Positions 17,475 through 33,682 are shown, counted from the first letter of the stretch. The stretch is DNA of 64,000 nucleotides from Lactobacillus sp. CBA3605 (GCF_002970915.1 NZ_CP027190.1:1798001-1862000), one strand, 5' to 3'. Notes: generated from the sequence alone by a model not told the origin. Translations and numbers: made by a program.

Positions 17475-19631
17475 ATGAACAATCGACGCAACGGACTCTT
17501 TCGTAATAGCTTATTTTATATTTTGATTTTTCTAAGCTTGATGGGGATTATTTACTTTTTCTTTGGTAATAATTCCAGCTCCCAAACTCAAAATATTCGC
17601 TATAGCGAATTTGTCAAACAATTAGACAAGAATAACGTGAAAAATGTTAGTATTCAGCCTAGTGGTGGCGTTTACAAGGTTACTGGTCAATACCGGAAAG
17701 CCCGCAAGGTTTCTTCAACCAATGCGTTAGGGATTACGAGTTCGTCTTCAAAGACGACGTCGTTTACCACAACTATGTTGGAGAATAACTCGACGGTCGA
17801 TCAAGTATCTAAGTTAGCGACTAAAAAGAACGTTAAATTAACCGCAAAAGCTGAAGAATCTAGCGGTATTTGGGTCACGTTATTGATGTACATCGCGCCA
17901 TTGATCTTGTTTGTATTCCTATTCTATATGATGATGGGACAAGCTGGTCAAGGCGGCGGGAACAACCGAGTGATGAATTTTGGTAAGACGAAGGCGAAAC
18001 CAGCCGATAGTAAACAAAACAAAATTCGTTTCTCAGATGTTGCTGGTGAAGAAGAAGAAAAGCAAGAATTGGTCGAAGTGGTCGAATTCTTGAAAGATCC
18101 GCGCAAGTTTGTGTCGTTAGGTGCTCGGATTCCATCAGGGGTACTCCTGGAGGGACCTCCTGGTACTGGTAAAACCTTACTTGCTAAAGCAGTTGCCGGT
18201 GAAGCGGGCGTGCCATTCTTCTCAATCTCTGGTTCAGACTTCGTCGAAATGTTCGTCGGGGTTGGGGCTAGCCGGGTTCGAGACTTGTTTGATCAAGCTA
18301 AGAAGAATGCCCCATCAATCATCTTTATCGATGAAATTGATGCGGTTGGTCGTCAACGTGGTGGTAGTATGGGCGGTGGTGGTCATGATGAACGTGAACA
18401 AACCTTGAACCAATTATTGGTTGAAATGGATGGATTCACGGGTAACGAAGGTGTTATCGTCATGGCAGCTACCAACCGTTCTGATGTTTTGGACCCTGCT
18501 TTATTGCGTCCAGGTCGGTTTGACCGGAAGATCTTAGTTGGTCGTCCAGATGTCAAAGGCCGTGAAGCAATTTTGAAAGTCCATGCGAAGAATAAACCAT
18601 TGGCTGCGGATGTTGATTTGAAAGAAATCGCTAAGCAAACGCCTGGTTTTGTCGGGGCTGACTTGGAAAACTTATTGAACGAAGCGGCTTTACTTGCGGC
18701 TCGGCGTAATAAGAAACAAGTTGAAGCAACTGATTTAGATGAAGCTGAAGATCGAGTTATTGCTGGTCCGGCCAAGCATGATCGGGTGGTTAGCAAGCAT
18801 GAACGTGAAACCGTGGCTTATCATGAAGCTGGTCATACGATTGTTGGTTTAGTCTTAAATGACGCCCGGGTCGTGCATAAAGTCACGATTGTTCCTCGAG
18901 GTCGTGCTGGCGGTTATGCCATCATGTTACCACGAGAAGACCAGATGCTAATGTCGAAACGTGATGCCAAGGAACAGATGGCTGGTTTAATGGGTGGTCG
19001 TGCTGCTGAAGAGTTAATCTTTGATGCACAATCATCTGGGGCTTCTAATGACTTTGAACAGGCAACGCAAATTGCCCGTGCAATGGTCACTCAATATGGG
19101 ATGAGCAAAAAGCTTGGTCCAGTTGAGTTAGAAAATGCTAACCAGCAAGCTGCTTACCAACAAGGCATGGGGTCTAGTGCCTTTTCACAACATACGGCGC
19201 AACTCATTGATGATGAAATTCGTGGCCTGGCTGAGGAAGCTCATCAGACTGCAACGGACATCATTCAGAGCCATCGTGAACAACACAAGGTGATTGCAGA
19301 AGCCTTACTGAAGTATGAAACATTGGATGAAAAGCAAATTCTTAGTCTGTTTAAGACCGGGGAAATGCCTGCCAAAGGTGGTAACGAATTTCCTAGTGAA
19401 AAAGCGGCAACCTTTGAAGAATCTAAACGTGAACTGGAACGCCGAGAAGCTGAAAAGCAAGCGGCTGACCAAGCTGACGATACGGATGCTAAGACAGAAC
19501 CAACCTTCCCAAGTGAATCGCAACAAGCCCCAACGCCTGATTCAGCTGATGCTGAAGCTAGCTCAAGTGCCAGTGCGACGAGTACGACTAGTTCGGCGTC
19601 ATCTCAGGATGATTCGGGTAGTCAAGCTTAA
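17475..19631 (+). CDS. ftsH: ATP-dependent zinc metalloprotease FtsH
   Basis: 718 residues, membrane-bound. Two membrane helices (~10-30 and ~135-157) flank an external loop, followed by an AAA+ domain with Walker A GPPGTGKT (~227), Walker [12 protein letters not shown] and the second-region-of-homology [18 protein letters not shown]; the zinc site HEAGH is at ~451. It degrades misfolded membrane proteins and short-lived regulators. The C-terminal ~75 residues are acidic and Ser/Thr/Ala-rich. ATG 17475 is preferred over ATG 17460, since AAGGAGG lies between the two, 5 bases before 17475. A terminator follows at 19648. Confidence 0.97.
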   Translation: MNNRRNGLFRNSLFYILIFLSLMGIIYFFFGNNSSSQTQNIRYSEFVKQLDKNNVKNVSIQPSGGVYKVTGQYRKARKVSSTNALGITSSSSKTTSFTTTMLENNSTVDQVSKLATKKNVKLTAKAEESSGIWVTLLMYIAPLILFVFLFYMMMGQAGQGGGNNRVMNFGKTKAKPADSKQNKIRFSDVAGEEEEKQELVEVVEFLKDPRKFVSLGARIPSGVLLEGPPGTGKTLLAKAVAGEAGVPFFSISGSDFVEMFVGVGASRVRDLFDQAKKNAPSIIFIDEIDAVGRQRGGSMGGGGHDEREQTLNQLLVEMDGFTGNEGVIVMAATNRSDVLDPALLRPGRFDRKILVGRPDVKGREAILKVHAKNKPLAADVDLKEIAKQTPGFVGADLENLLNEAALLAARRNKKQVEATDLDEAEDRVIAGPAKHDRVVSKHERETVAYHEAGHTIVGLVLNDARVVHKVTIVPRGRAGGYAIMLPREDQMLMSKRDAKEQMAGLMGGRAAEELIFDAQSSGASNDFEQATQIARAMVTQYGMSKKLGPVELENANQQAAYQQGMGSSAFSQHTAQLIDDEIRGLAEEAHQTATDIIQSHREQHKVIAEALLKYETLDEKQILSLFKTGEMPAKGGNEFPSEKAATFEESKRELERREAEKQAADQADDTDAKTEPTFPSESQQAPTPDSADAEASSSASATSTTSSASSQDDSGSQA

Positions 19632-19647
19632 CTTAAATTTGTTCGGA

Positions 19648-19676
19648 AGAGCCGAGACTTTGTCTCGGCTCTTTTT
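19648..19676 (+). terminator. ftsH terminator
   Basis: Perfect 11-bp stem AGAGCCGAGAC/GTCTCGGCTCT with a TTT loop and T-run, 16 bases after the ftsH stop. Confidence 0.93.
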
Positions 19677-19724
19677 ATGCGGTATTATTAATCGGACTAT
19701 TAAATACGAGATAGGAGCATATTG

Positions 19725-20609
19725 ATGGAAGATTATTTAGTTAAAAGTATTGCTGGTAATGACATGTTTCGCGCGTACGCTGTGAATGCAACTGGTGTTG
19801 TTGCTGAAGCCCAGAAACGACATGACACGTGGAGTGCGGCTTCAGCGGCATTGGGTCGTAGTCTAGTTGGAACGTTGCTAATGGCTTCAGCTGGATTAAA
19901 AGGTGACGAGACGATGACCGTTAAAATTAATGGGAATGGTCCTGTGGGTGGCATTGTGATTGATGGTAATGCTAACGGTACTGTTAAAGGCTACTTACAG
20001 CATCCGCACGTGCATCTTCCTTTAAATGCGCAACATAAGATTGATGTTAAAGCGGCAGTCGGGTCAACTGGCTTTTTGGCCGTAACCAAGAGCCAAGGGG
20101 TGGGGGATCCATTTACGGGTCAAGTCCCGTTAGTGTCTGGCGAATTAGGCGAAGACTTCACGTATTATCTGGCACAGTCCGAACAAATTCCGTCAGCAGT
20201 GGGATTGTCGGTTTTTGTTAATGAAGATAATACGGTTGAAGTAGCCGGGGGATTTTTAGTACAAGTTCTGCCTGGCGCCACGGATGAAGCAATTAGTGAT
20301 TTAGAACATAAACTGCAAGAGCTCCCGCTAGTGTCACAACTGCTACGAGCAGGCAAAACGCCACAAGATATTTTAAAGGCGCTCTTTGACGATGTTAAAG
20401 TGCTTGATCAGATGCCAGTTAAATTTAAGTGTGACTGCTCTAAGGAACGGTTTGGTGAATCCTTGATGGCTTTGCCTAAGCACGAGGTTCAAGCGATGAT
20501 TGATGAAGATCATGGGGCGGAAGCTGTCTGTCATTTTTGTGGCAATCAGTATCACTTTACTGAAGCTGAATTACAGGCAGTACTATCCCGATCACACGGT
20601 CAAGCCTAG
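19725..20609 (+). CDS. hslO: redox-regulated chaperone Hsp33
   Basis: 294 residues. Hsp33 is a cytoplasmic holdase switched on by oxidation; the zinc cluster is visible at the C-terminus as CDCSKERF (~238) and CHFC (~271), giving the four cysteines CxC...CxxC. The N-terminal domain contains GDETMTVKINGNGPVGGI. Start ATG 19725 with AGGAG 9 bases upstream; a TTG codon directly before it is less likely. Position between ftsH and dusB is conserved. Confidence 0.95.
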   Translation: MEDYLVKSIAGNDMFRAYAVNATGVVAEAQKRHDTWSAASAALGRSLVGTLLMASAGLKGDETMTVKINGNGPVGGIVIDGNANGTVKGYLQHPHVHLPLNAQHKIDVKAAVGSTGFLAVTKSQGVGDPFTGQVPLVSGELGEDFTYYLAQSEQIPSAVGLSVFVNEDNTVEVAGGFLVQVLPGATDEAISDLEHKLQELPLVSQLLRAGKTPQDILKALFDDVKVLDQMPVKFKCDCSKERFGESLMALPKHEVQAMIDEDHGAEAVCHFCGNQYHFTEAELQAVLSRSHGQA

Positions 20610-20633
20610 ATTACTGAATAGGAGTGACGGTAG

Positions 20634-21635
20634 ATGACAGCAACTTGGAAAATTGGCAGTGTGCCGATTGAAAATCGCGTGGTCGTAGCTCCCATGGCGG
20701 GGGTGACTAACGCTGCTTTTCGAGTGATTTGTAAAGATTTTGGTGCTGGCCTAGTGGTTTGCGAAATGATTTCTGATCGCGGTATCATGTATCATAATCA
20801 AAAAACGCTGGCCATGATGTTCGTTGATCCTAAAGAGCACCCGATGAGTATTCAAATTTATGGTGGCTCCCAAGCGACATTAGTACAAGCGGCTAAGTTT
20901 GTGGATCAACAGACTAATGCTGATATTATTGATATTAATATGGGATGTCCGGTGAATAAAGTCGTGAAGACGGACGCTGGTGCTAAATGGTTATTGGACC
21001 CCGCTAAAGTTTACGAGATGGTTGCGGCGGTCACGGATGTGGTCCGTAAACCAGTTACCGTTAAGATGCGGACCGGTTGGGATGCGGACCATTGTAATGC
21101 AATTGAAAATGCATTAGCGGCTGAACGTGCTGGCGCAGCCGCAATTGCCATGCATGGTCGAACACGGCAACAAGGTTATCGGGGGTCTGCCGACTGGGAC
21201 CTCTTACGACAAGTAGCGGCACAACTAACAATTCCGTTTATGGGAAATGGAGACGTTAAGACTCCCCAAGATGCACAACGGATGTTAACCGAGGTTGGTG
21301 CAGATGCGGTCATGATTGGTCGTGCGGTTGAAGGTAATCCCTGGATGTTACAACAAACAACACATTACTTGGCAACGGGCGAGTTATTGCCAGCACCAAC
21401 GCCACTGGAAAAGATGACGTTAGCCAAGGCACATTTACAACGGCTAGTCGCATTAAAGGGTGAACACGAGGGATGCCAAGAATTCCGCGGGCAAGTCCCA
21501 TACTACCTAAAAGGAATTCCCCGGTCGACACGAACTAAAGTTGCTTTGATGGCTACGGATGATGCGACTAAGATGACGACGATTATTGACCAATTTATGG
21601 ATCAAACCGCGACTTATTTGGCAACTAAATCGTAA
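20634..21635 (+). CDS. dusB: tRNA-dihydrouridine synthase
   Basis: 333 residues, FMN-dependent TIM barrel plus helical domain. It reduces uridines in the tRNA D-loop. Visible: MAGVTNAAFR at the N-terminus, NMGCPVNKVVK with the catalytic Cys (~100), VKMRTGWD, AMHGRTRQQGYRGSADW and GNGDVKTPQDA for FMN-phosphate binding. GGAGTGACGG precedes ATG 20634. It lies before lysS as in Bacillus and probably shares the hslO promoter (24-base gap). Confidence 0.94.
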   Translation: MTATWKIGSVPIENRVVVAPMAGVTNAAFRVICKDFGAGLVVCEMISDRGIMYHNQKTLAMMFVDPKEHPMSIQIYGGSQATLVQAAKFVDQQTNADIIDINMGCPVNKVVKTDAGAKWLLDPAKVYEMVAAVTDVVRKPVTVKMRTGWDADHCNAIENALAAERAGAAAIAMHGRTRQQGYRGSADWDLLRQVAAQLTIPFMGNGDVKTPQDAQRMLTEVGADAVMIGRAVEGNPWMLQQTTHYLATGELLPAPTPLEKMTLAKAHLQRLVALKGEHEGCQEFRGQVPYYLKGIPRSTRTKVALMATDDATKMTTIIDQFMDQTATYLATKS

Positions 21636-21712
21636 AATGCAGAATTAACTTGCTTTTTTGCAGTCTAATTGTCAAAATTAACATTGTAGTGAATGGATAG
21701 CGACATGGGTAA

Positions 21713-23245
<1,533 letters not shown>

Positions 23246-23255
23246 CAATTTGAAG

Positions 23256-23298
23256 CTAGTTCTGAAATTACTACGGTAATTTTAGGACTAGTTTTTTT
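23256..23298 (+). terminator. lysS terminator
   Basis: 16-bp stem (23256-23271 with 23276-23291, two G-T pairs), TACG tetraloop and seven T. Confidence 0.93.
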
Positions 23299-23863
23299 GA
23301 TGTCGAGCGAGAAAAACGGGCGTGTTAGGTAGATTTTACGTGGGAATTCAGTTTGAAAGAGACTTTTTTAAAAAAAACTGAACTTTTTTAAAACGAACAT
23401 TACTAGCCAGTAGTGCTTTTTATGTTAGGATTATTAGTTTTGAAACGTCGAATAACAGTTGAATTAGTCTGTACAGGTGACATATCCGTACAATGAATTG
23501 ACACATGCCTAAACATGATAATATTGACTGGTTTTTTTATCAATTTAGGGCTTGCAATTAGGTACAAAAATTGGTAAATTTATATACGTTGTTGAGGCGC
23601 ACAAAGCGGTTAGCCGCAAGCTTTCAACAGAAAAAAGAATTATAAAAAGTAGTTGACAAATGGTTTGCTACTTGATATGATGATTAAGTTGCGTTGAGGT
23701 AATCAACCAACGAATTAGACCTTTGAAAACTGAACAAAGTTTCGACAAATCAAATGTGTAGGGTCTATCAATTCTTGAATTGGTAGCAAACATTTGCGAA
23801 GTCAATTCGTAAACAAACAATTTTTAAATCAAGTACTAAATGAGCTTTTTTAGAACTCATCAT
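23299..23863 (+). promoter_or_regulatory. rRNA operon promoter and leader region
   Basis: No gene is seen here. A strong promoter TTGACA (23653-23658)-17 bp-TATGAT (23676-23681) drives the rRNA genes about 185 bases before 16S. A weaker upstream candidate is TTGACA (23498-23503) with TAATAT 15 bases later. The leader between the promoter and 16S contains sequence (GAACAAAGTTTCGAC, around 23735) that recurs after 16S (around 25473-25486) as AAACTTTGTT, consistent with the long RNase III processing stem of pre-16S. Confidence 0.8.
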
Positions 23864-25444
<1,581 letters not shown>

Positions 25445-25524
25445 ATATTACGGAAACCTTACACATGATTGTTGAAACTTTGTTTAGTTTTGAGAGGTCT
25501 AACTCTCAATTTAATAACGCTTTT

Positions 25525-25598
25525 GGGCCTATAGCTCAGTTGGTGAGAGCGCACGCCTGATAAGCGTGAGGTCGATGGTTCAAGTCCATTTAGGCCCA
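25525..25598 (+). tRNA. tRNA-Ile (GAT)
   Basis: 74 nt. Acceptor stem GGGCCTA/TAGGCCC, anticodon loop CTGATAA, T-stem ATGG/CCAT. It lies in the 16S-23S spacer. CCA is not encoded. Confidence 0.96.
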
Positions 25599-25627
25599 TC
25601 GAGGATTTTTTGTCCTTGCATCACTAT

Positions 25628-25700
25628 GGGGAATTAGCTCAGCTGGGAGAGCACCTGCTTTGCAAGCAGGAGGTCAACGGTTCGATCCCGTTATTCTCCA
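25628..25700 (+). tRNA. tRNA-Ala (TGC)
   Basis: 73 nt. Acceptor GGGGAAT/ATTCTCC, anticodon stem CCTGC/GCAGG with loop TTTGCAA. Second tRNA of the 16S-23S spacer. Confidence 0.96.
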
Positions 25701-25858
25701 TTGACAACATTGGTTGTCAATGAAACTTGTTCTTTGAAAACTAGATAATATCAAATATAATTTTTCATAATTAAACCGAGAACACCGCGTTTTTTGAGTT
25801 TTTTAAAGAAGTTTTAAATCGCTAAACTCATTAATCGCATTTTCCGTTAGGAAAATGA

Positions 25859-28777
<2,919 letters not shown>

Positions 28778-28853
28778 AAGTAATTGGTGTTCCGGTAAGA
28801 TGAAAAATACAATTTGATATTAGCTAGTTTTGAGAGCACAAGTTTCTCAATAG

Positions 28854-28970
28854 TGTGGCGACGATGGCAAGAAGGATACACCTGTTCCCATGTCGAACAC
28901 AGAAGTTAAGCTTCTTAGCGCCGAGAGTAGTTGGGGGATCGCTCCCTGCGAGGGTAGGACGTTGCCATGC
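28854..28970 (+). rRNA. rrf: 5S ribosomal RNA
   Basis: 117 nt from TGTGGCGACGATGGC to ACGTTGCCATGC; the two ends pair. It contains the conserved CCCATGTCGAACACAGAAG. Confidence 0.95.
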
Positions 28971-28975
28971 AATAT

Positions 28976-29048
28976 TCCGACATAGCTCAGTTGGTAGAGC
29001 GCTTGACTGTTAATCAAGATGTCGACGGTTCGAGCCCGCCTGTCGGAG
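28976..29048 (+). tRNA. tRNA-Asn (GTT)
   Basis: 73 nt, acceptor TCCGACA/TGTCGGA, anticodon loop CTGTTAA. It follows 5S by 5 bases, so it is part of the rRNA transcript. Confidence 0.96.
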
Positions 29049-29093
29049 TGACAGTAGATGTTGGCCACAGTGTTGACATCTTTTTTCTATCAT

Positions 29094-29166
29094 GCCGGCT
29101 TAGCTCAGTTGGTAGAGCATCGGTATCGTAAACCGAGGGTCATCAGTTCGACTCTGGTAGCCGGCA
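29094..29166 (+). tRNA. tRNA-Thr (CGT)
   Basis: 73 nt, acceptor GCCGGCT/AGCCGGC, anticodon stem TCGGT/ACCGA around loop ATCGTAA, giving anticodon CGT (reads ACG). Last gene of the rRNA operon. Confidence 0.93.
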
Positions 29167-29174
29167 CTTGTTGG

Positions 29175-29200
29175 GACGAGACGTGGTTCTCGTCTTTTTT
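29175..29200 (+). terminator. rRNA operon terminator
   Basis: GACGAGA/TCTCGTC stem followed by six T. A weaker wobble-rich hairpin with a T7 run at about 29233-29265 may be a backup terminator. Confidence 0.88.
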
Positions 29201-29794
29201 GTTATCATGATAATTTTAATCGAGCGACGATCAAGGGCTTGGGAATTTCCTGAGCTTTTTTTGTTAGCAAAGTTTCAATTTCCGTAATACCGTACCAAAA
29301 ACTTTAATCGAGCTTGATGATGAAAGCCCAACGATTGAAGGCCATCGCTTTCGAATTTGGCGCAAGCGTTGCTAACACACGCTGTTTAGTATGACGTGAT
29401 TTTGAGGGCGAACGGACAAGAAACGAGGATAATCCCATAAATCCAATTTTTGTTTAATTAGATAATCAGATTGAAATTGCTGTTAAAACACTTTTTTTGT
29501 TGAAAACAACCGGACTTGCTCTCATAGTGAATTAGAAATTAATGTCATTAAATAGTTCATAAAAGGGTCTCGAAACACTTTAATCTATTAGATTTAGTGA
29601 TTTGACGGGCTTTTTGATTGAAATGTTATTATGAGGATAGTTTTTATTTATGGGTTGCAAATTAGAAGTTGATTAAATATATTGTTGAATAAGATTAAGG
29701 ATAGTATAATGGTTATTATGTTTAATTAGGAAACTATTTTTGTTTCTTTTAAACGAAGTTCAATCGGTTTTAATGACGTCTGGAGGAAATTTAA
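29201..29794 (+). promoter_or_regulatory. 594-base spacer with dtpT promoter
   Basis: No gene is seen. The left part has the backup terminator noted above. The right part carries a dtpT promoter: TTGTTG (29682-29687), 17 bp, TATAAT (29705-29710), giving a leader of about 80 bases. The middle (29280-29640) is AT-rich and shows no pattern I can name. Confidence 0.6.
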
Positions 29795-31267
29795 TTGGAT
29801 AAACAACAAAAGCTGGATCGGTCGTTTTTTGGCCAACCACGCGGTTTGCGAACGTTGTTCTTTACTGAAATGTGGGAACGATTCAGTTACTATGGGATGC
29901 GCGCACTATTAATCTTTTACATGTACTATAGTGTTGCTAAAGGTGGCCTAGGGTTCGATCAAGGGACTGCCGCATCTATTATGTCGATTTACTCAGCACT
30001 GGTTTATGTATCTAGTGTGTTCGGTGGCTTCTTAAGCGATCGTGTCTGGGGGAGTCGAAAGACGGTTTTTATTGGTGGGGTCCTAATCATGGTCGGCCAT
30101 ATCGTCTTGGCGACACCATTTGGCGTGGCTGCACTATTTATCTCAATCGCTTTAATTGTTATTGGGACTGGCCTATTAAAGCCTAATGTTTCTGACATGG
30201 TTGGTCAACTTTATACGACTGAGGATTCTCGGCGTGATGCTGGTTTCAGTGTTTTCGTGTTTGGGATTAACTTGGGGTCATTAGTCGCGCCAATCTTGGT
30301 GGGCCGCATTGGTCTGAACGTTAACTTCCATCTAGGCTTCTCATTGGCAGCCATTGGGATGTTCTTCGGATTGTTACAGTATTACTTTGATGGCAAAAAA
30401 AATCTAAGTACCGCTAGCTTATATCCAACTGATCCGTTGGAACCAGGCGACTTAAAGAAAGTTATTCGTCGCTTCGTTCTTGGTGTCATTGGATTAGGGC
30501 TGATTTTAATTCTGATGCAATTATTACATGCCTTAACTTTAGTTAATATCATTACTTTAATTAGTGTGCTGGTTATTTTAACTCCAATTGCTTACTTTAC
30601 GTTGATGTTAACTTCTGAAAAGACGACTGCAGTTGAACGGTCACGAGTCCGGGCTTATATTCCACTGTTCATCGCTGCGGCATTGTTCTGGGCTATTGAA
30701 GAACAAGGTTCAGCGGTCTTAGCGTTGTTTGCGGCAGATCGAACTAACTTGAACTTCGGAATTTTCCACTTAGCCGCTTCTGATTTTCAGATTCTAAATC
30801 CATTGTTCATTATGCTATATACCATTCCATTCGTGTGGTTATGGACTAAGTGGGGTAAAAAGCAACCGAGTTCACCAGCTAAATTTGCGGTAGGGTTAGT
30901 TTTTGCCGGTGCATCGTACTTAATTATGGCGATGCCTGGGGCCTTATTTGGCACTGCGGGTAAAGTTAGTCCACTTTGGTTAGTTGGTAGTTGGGCCGTC
31001 GTTGAAATTGCTGAAATGTTGATTTCACCGATTGGTTTATCCGTAACCACCAAATTAGCACCTAAGGCGTTTGCATCACAAATGATGAGTATGTGGTTCT
31101 TAACGGATTCAGCTGGGAGTGCGTTGAATGCCCAACTAGTTCGGTTCTATTCAACTAAGACAGAAGTCCCATATTTTGCGACGATTGGGATTGTAAGTAT
31201 CATCTTGGGAATTATCCTGTTTATGATGGTACCAATGATTAAACGCGCAATGAAGGGCGTTTTATAA
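29795..31267 (+). CDS. dtpT: proton-dependent di/tripeptide transporter (POT family)
   Basis: 490 residues with about 14 membrane helices. The POT signatures are present: [22 protein letters not shown] (ExxERFxYY, proton coupling) near residue 26, and a second motif near [15 protein letters not shown]. It imports di- and tripeptides with protons, feeding amino-acid needs of a multi-auxotroph. The start is TTG 29795: TGGAGGAAA ends 9 bases upstream and no ATG is suitably placed. A terminator follows at 31283. Confidence 0.94.
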   Translation: MDKQQKLDRSFFGQPRGLRTLFFTEMWERFSYYGMRALLIFYMYYSVAKGGLGFDQGTAASIMSIYSALVYVSSVFGGFLSDRVWGSRKTVFIGGVLIMVGHIVLATPFGVAALFISIALIVIGTGLLKPNVSDMVGQLYTTEDSRRDAGFSVFVFGINLGSLVAPILVGRIGLNVNFHLGFSLAAIGMFFGLLQYYFDGKKNLSTASLYPTDPLEPGDLKKVIRRFVLGVIGLGLILILMQLLHALTLVNIITLISVLVILTPIAYFTLMLTSEKTTAVERSRVRAYIPLFIAAALFWAIEEQGSAVLALFAADRTNLNFGIFHLAASDFQILNPLFIMLYTIPFVWLWTKWGKKQPSSPAKFAVGLVFAGASYLIMAMPGALFGTAGKVSPLWLVGSWAVVEIAEMLISPIGLSVTTKLAPKAFASQMMSMWFLTDSAGSALNAQLVRFYSTKTEVPYFATIGIVSIILGIILFMMVPMIKRAMKGVL

Positions 31268-31282
31268 GCGAATTATTTAAGA

Positions 31283-31318
31283 AGGTATGTTATCTTTATG
31301 ATAATGTATCTTTTTTTT
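31283..31318 (+). terminator. dtpT terminator
   Basis: 12-bp stem (31283-31294 with 31300-31311, wobble pairs included), TTTAT loop and eight T. Confidence 0.85.
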
Positions 31319-31331
31319 GGAGATGAAATGA

Positions 31332-32165
31332 ATGATTCGGATAGCTTTTAGTAGTGATAATCATTTTGATGTTAATCGGGTGGACGTCGCAACGATGTTA
31401 GCTGCGCAGGCGGATTATTTGTTACGTCAACAGGTACAATGGTATTTAATTGCTGGCGACTTATTTAATGATTTTCAGCGCAGTCAACAGTTTGTTGTTG
31501 ATTTGCAGGCCAAATTAGGCACGCAGACGCATGTTTTATGGGTGGCGGGAAATCATGACATGGTTCATGGTATCTCGTTTGATGAACTTGAAACCGGTCA
31601 TTTTGCGGGCTATTTGCATAACCAATATGTGGATTTGCCAAATAGTGACTGGCGAGTTATTGGCAATAATGGCTGGTATGACTATCAATTTGCCGCTGCA
31701 GTGCCAGATAAGACACTGGCCGATTTTAAAACTTGGAAACAGGCGTATTGGATTGATCGAGCGATTCAACAACCATTGAGTGATCCGGAACGTAGTGATT
31801 TAGTCCTCAAGCAGGTTCAAACACAGTTGAAATTAGCGCAGGTGGCGAAAAAACGGGTGATTCTGATGACACATTTTGTCCCACGAGCTGATTATTTGCC
31901 GAACTTGCCGACTAATCGTTTTTGGAAGATGGCCCAAGCTTTAATGGGGACGCCGCGATTAGGGCAGCTGGTTGAGCAATATCAAGTTGAACATGTCTTA
32001 TTTGGTCATTTACATTTACATCCGGCACCTAAAGTCGTGGGAGCGACCACGTATTATGATCAAGCCGTGGGTTATGGGCTAAAACGAATTAATGAATGGC
32101 AGGCGTCCGACTTTATTTCAGAGTGGTATCGGGACACTTTTTTGCTTAATTTACCGGAAAAATAA
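31332..32165 (+). CDS. metallophosphoesterase
   Basis: 277 residues, calcineurin-like phosphoesterase. The metal-binding series is complete: SSDNHFD (DxH) at residue 8, AGDLFND (GDxxxD), AGNHDMV (GNHD), MTHFVPR and FGHLHLHP (GHxHxH). It is probably a cytoplasmic phosphodiesterase or phosphatase; the substrate cannot be told. GGAG at 31319-31322 overlaps the terminator end of dtpT and lies 9 bases before ATG 31332. Confidence 0.85.
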   Translation: MIRIAFSSDNHFDVNRVDVATMLAAQADYLLRQQVQWYLIAGDLFNDFQRSQQFVVDLQAKLGTQTHVLWVAGNHDMVHGISFDELETGHFAGYLHNQYVDLPNSDWRVIGNNGWYDYQFAAAVPDKTLADFKTWKQAYWIDRAIQQPLSDPERSDLVLKQVQTQLKLAQVAKKRVILMTHFVPRADYLPNLPTNRFWKMAQALMGTPRLGQLVEQYQVEHVLFGHLHLHPAPKVVGATTYYDQAVGYGLKRINEWQASDFISEWYRDTFLLNLPEK

Positions 32166-32166
32166 A

Positions 32167-32206
32167 AAAACTTTGAAAAATGACTTGATTTTTTATTCAA
32201 AGTTTT
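32167..32206 (+). terminator. phosphoesterase terminator
   Basis: AAAACTTTGAA (32167-32177) pairs with TTCAAAGTTTT (32196-32206) across a T-rich loop, directly after the stop. Confidence 0.6.
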
Positions 32207-32233
32207 GTATTCTAATATAGTTGATTGATTCAT

Positions 32234-32316
32234 GGAGGGGTAGCGAAGTCTGGCTAAACGCGGCGGACTGTAAATCCGCTCCTTCGGGTTCGGTGGTTCA
32301 AATCCACTTCCCTCCA
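32234..32316 (+). tRNA. tRNA-Tyr (GTA)
   Basis: 83 nt class II tRNA with long variable arm; acceptor GGAGGGG/TCCCTCC, anticodon loop CTGTAAA. Confidence 0.96.
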
Positions 32317-32325
32317 TTTAATTAT

Positions 32326-32397
32326 TGGGCTATAGCCAAGTGGTAAGGCAACAGGTTTTGATCCTGTCATGCGCTGGTTCGAACCCAGCTAGCCCAA
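32326..32397 (+). tRNA. tRNA-Gln (TTG)
   Basis: 72 nt, acceptor TGGGCTA/TAGCCCA, anticodon loop TTTTGAT; nine bases after tRNA-Tyr, cotranscribed. Confidence 0.95.
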
Positions 32398-32412
32398 TTG
32401 CAGTATCCGGAT

Positions 32413-32457
32413 AGTCGTTAATGAGAGCTGAAAAGCTTGAATTAACGACTTTTTTTA
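32413..32457 (+). terminator. tRNA-Tyr/Gln terminator
   Basis: AGTCGTTAAT (32413-32422) with ATTAACGACT (32441-32450) and seven T. Confidence 0.88.
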
Positions 32458-32821
32458 TTTTTTGATGTACAACACAGTGCAGTAAGTCGTAAATAAATGG
32501 TTTGTGTGGTTTTTAAATCAGCATAATCCAGGATTGTTGATACTGCATTAACGGCTGCACCGGTTTTGAACACCAGTGTATAAAAGTATGCCTAAAAGCA
32601 TGGATTTTTATACGTCTTAGGTTGCAAGCGCTAAATGACTCATAATCAATAAAGTAACCAGCTCATAAAACTTTAAGTGTGACCTCAGTTTTCAAAAAAC
32701 TGTTACACTATAAGAAGTAATCTGCTAAAAAAATGAACTTTAAGCCTTAAGGGTGTCAGCTTTACAAACTAGTGAGACCTTTGTAAGATGAAATGAACGG
32801 TTATGACAAGGAGCGAATAAA
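32458..32821 (+). promoter_or_regulatory. spacer before proC with a hairpin and a possible CcpA site
   Basis: No gene is seen in these 364 bases. At 32578-32613 GTATAAAA.TATGC pairs with GCAT..TTTTTATAC, an AT-rich hairpin of unknown role. At 32622-32636 TTGCAAGCGCTAAAT differs at one position from the cre consensus WTGNAANCGNWNNCW, so CcpA binding is possible but unproven. TTACACTATAAG near 32703 may hold the -10 of proC. Confidence 0.35.
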
Positions 32822-33616
32822 ATGAAAATTGGATTTATTGGAGCCGGCAATATGGGCCGGGCAATTATTGATGGTTGGCTTAAAATGGCGGCAGTGGCGC
32901 CAACGGATATTTATCTGCATAGTGCGCACGCTGACAGCTATGGTCCATACGCGAAGGCGAAGGGGTTACATGCGTTAGATTCTAATTTAGCGGTCGCTGA
33001 GGCGGCTGATGTGATTGTGTTGGCAGTTAAGCCTAATATTGCGTTAGATGTGCTCAAAAGCGTACAACCGGCTATTACGGCGGATAAATGGGTCATTACG
33101 ATGATTTCTGGATTAGATTTAGCGGATTATCGAGCAGCGGTTGGTAACCTGCCGATCTTACGTATCATGCCAAATGTGAATGTGGCAATTGGTGCTGGCA
33201 TGACAGCCTTGGTTGGTAACGATACGTTGACTGCGGCGCAATATGCCAGTGGGCAACAATTATTTGATGCGATTGGTCAAACCAGCGCCGTGGCCGAAAA
33301 AGATTTTAGTACCTTTGCGGCGTTAGCGGGTAGTTCGCCGGCGTATGTGTATTTCTTCATTGATGCCATGGCCCGGGCTGGGGTGAAGCATGGCTTGGAC
33401 AAGGTGACGGCGACTAAAATTGCCGCCCAAGCGACCTTGGGTAGTGCCCAGATGGTCTTAGATTCCGATAAAGTCCCGTTTGAATTAGTGGATCAAGTTT
33501 CATCACCAGGTGGTACGACCGTTGCTGGGTTATTAGCCATGGAAGAAGCTGGGTTTATGACAGCGGTTGTTAAAGGGATTGATGCAACGATTGCCAAGGA
33601 ACTAGGGATTAACTAA
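32822..33616 (+). CDS. proC: pyrroline-5-carboxylate reductase
   Basis: 264 residues. Rossmann N-terminus MKIGFIGAGNMGRAII, VLAVKPNIALDVL, and the P5CR signature around PNVNVAIGAGMTALV and LAGSSPAYVYFFIDAMARAGVKHG, with SSPGGTTVAGLLAMEE. It makes proline from pyrroline-5-carboxylate with NAD(P)H. AAGGAG is 8 bases before the ATG. Single gene, with a 364-base upstream region. Confidence 0.96.
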   Translation: MKIGFIGAGNMGRAIIDGWLKMAAVAPTDIYLHSAHADSYGPYAKAKGLHALDSNLAVAEAADVIVLAVKPNIALDVLKSVQPAITADKWVITMISGLDLADYRAAVGNLPILRIMPNVNVAIGAGMTALVGNDTLTAAQYASGQQLFDAIGQTSAVAEKDFSTFAALAGSSPAYVYFFIDAMARAGVKHGLDKVTATKIAAQATLGSAQMVLDSDKVPFELVDQVSSPGGTTVAGLLAMEEAGFMTAVVKGIDATIAKELGIN

Positions 33617-33653
33617 AGCTATTGAGATTGGATGGACTAAACAACTTTTATGG

Positions 33654-33682
33654 TTGCATGTTTGGTCTATACCGATTATAAT
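33654..33682 (+). promoter_or_regulatory. nagA promoter with NagR (dre-type) operator in the spacer
   Basis: TTGCAT (33654-33659), 17 bp, TATAAT (33677-33682). The spacer contains TGGTCTATACC (33663-33673), which equals the core of the NagR/DasR dre site known from Bacillus (TGGTCTATACCA type). A repressor bound here would cover the promoter. The GntR gene two genes away at 34876 is the obvious regulator, probably released by glucosamine-6-phosphate or N-acetylglucosamine-6-phosphate. Confidence 0.8.
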
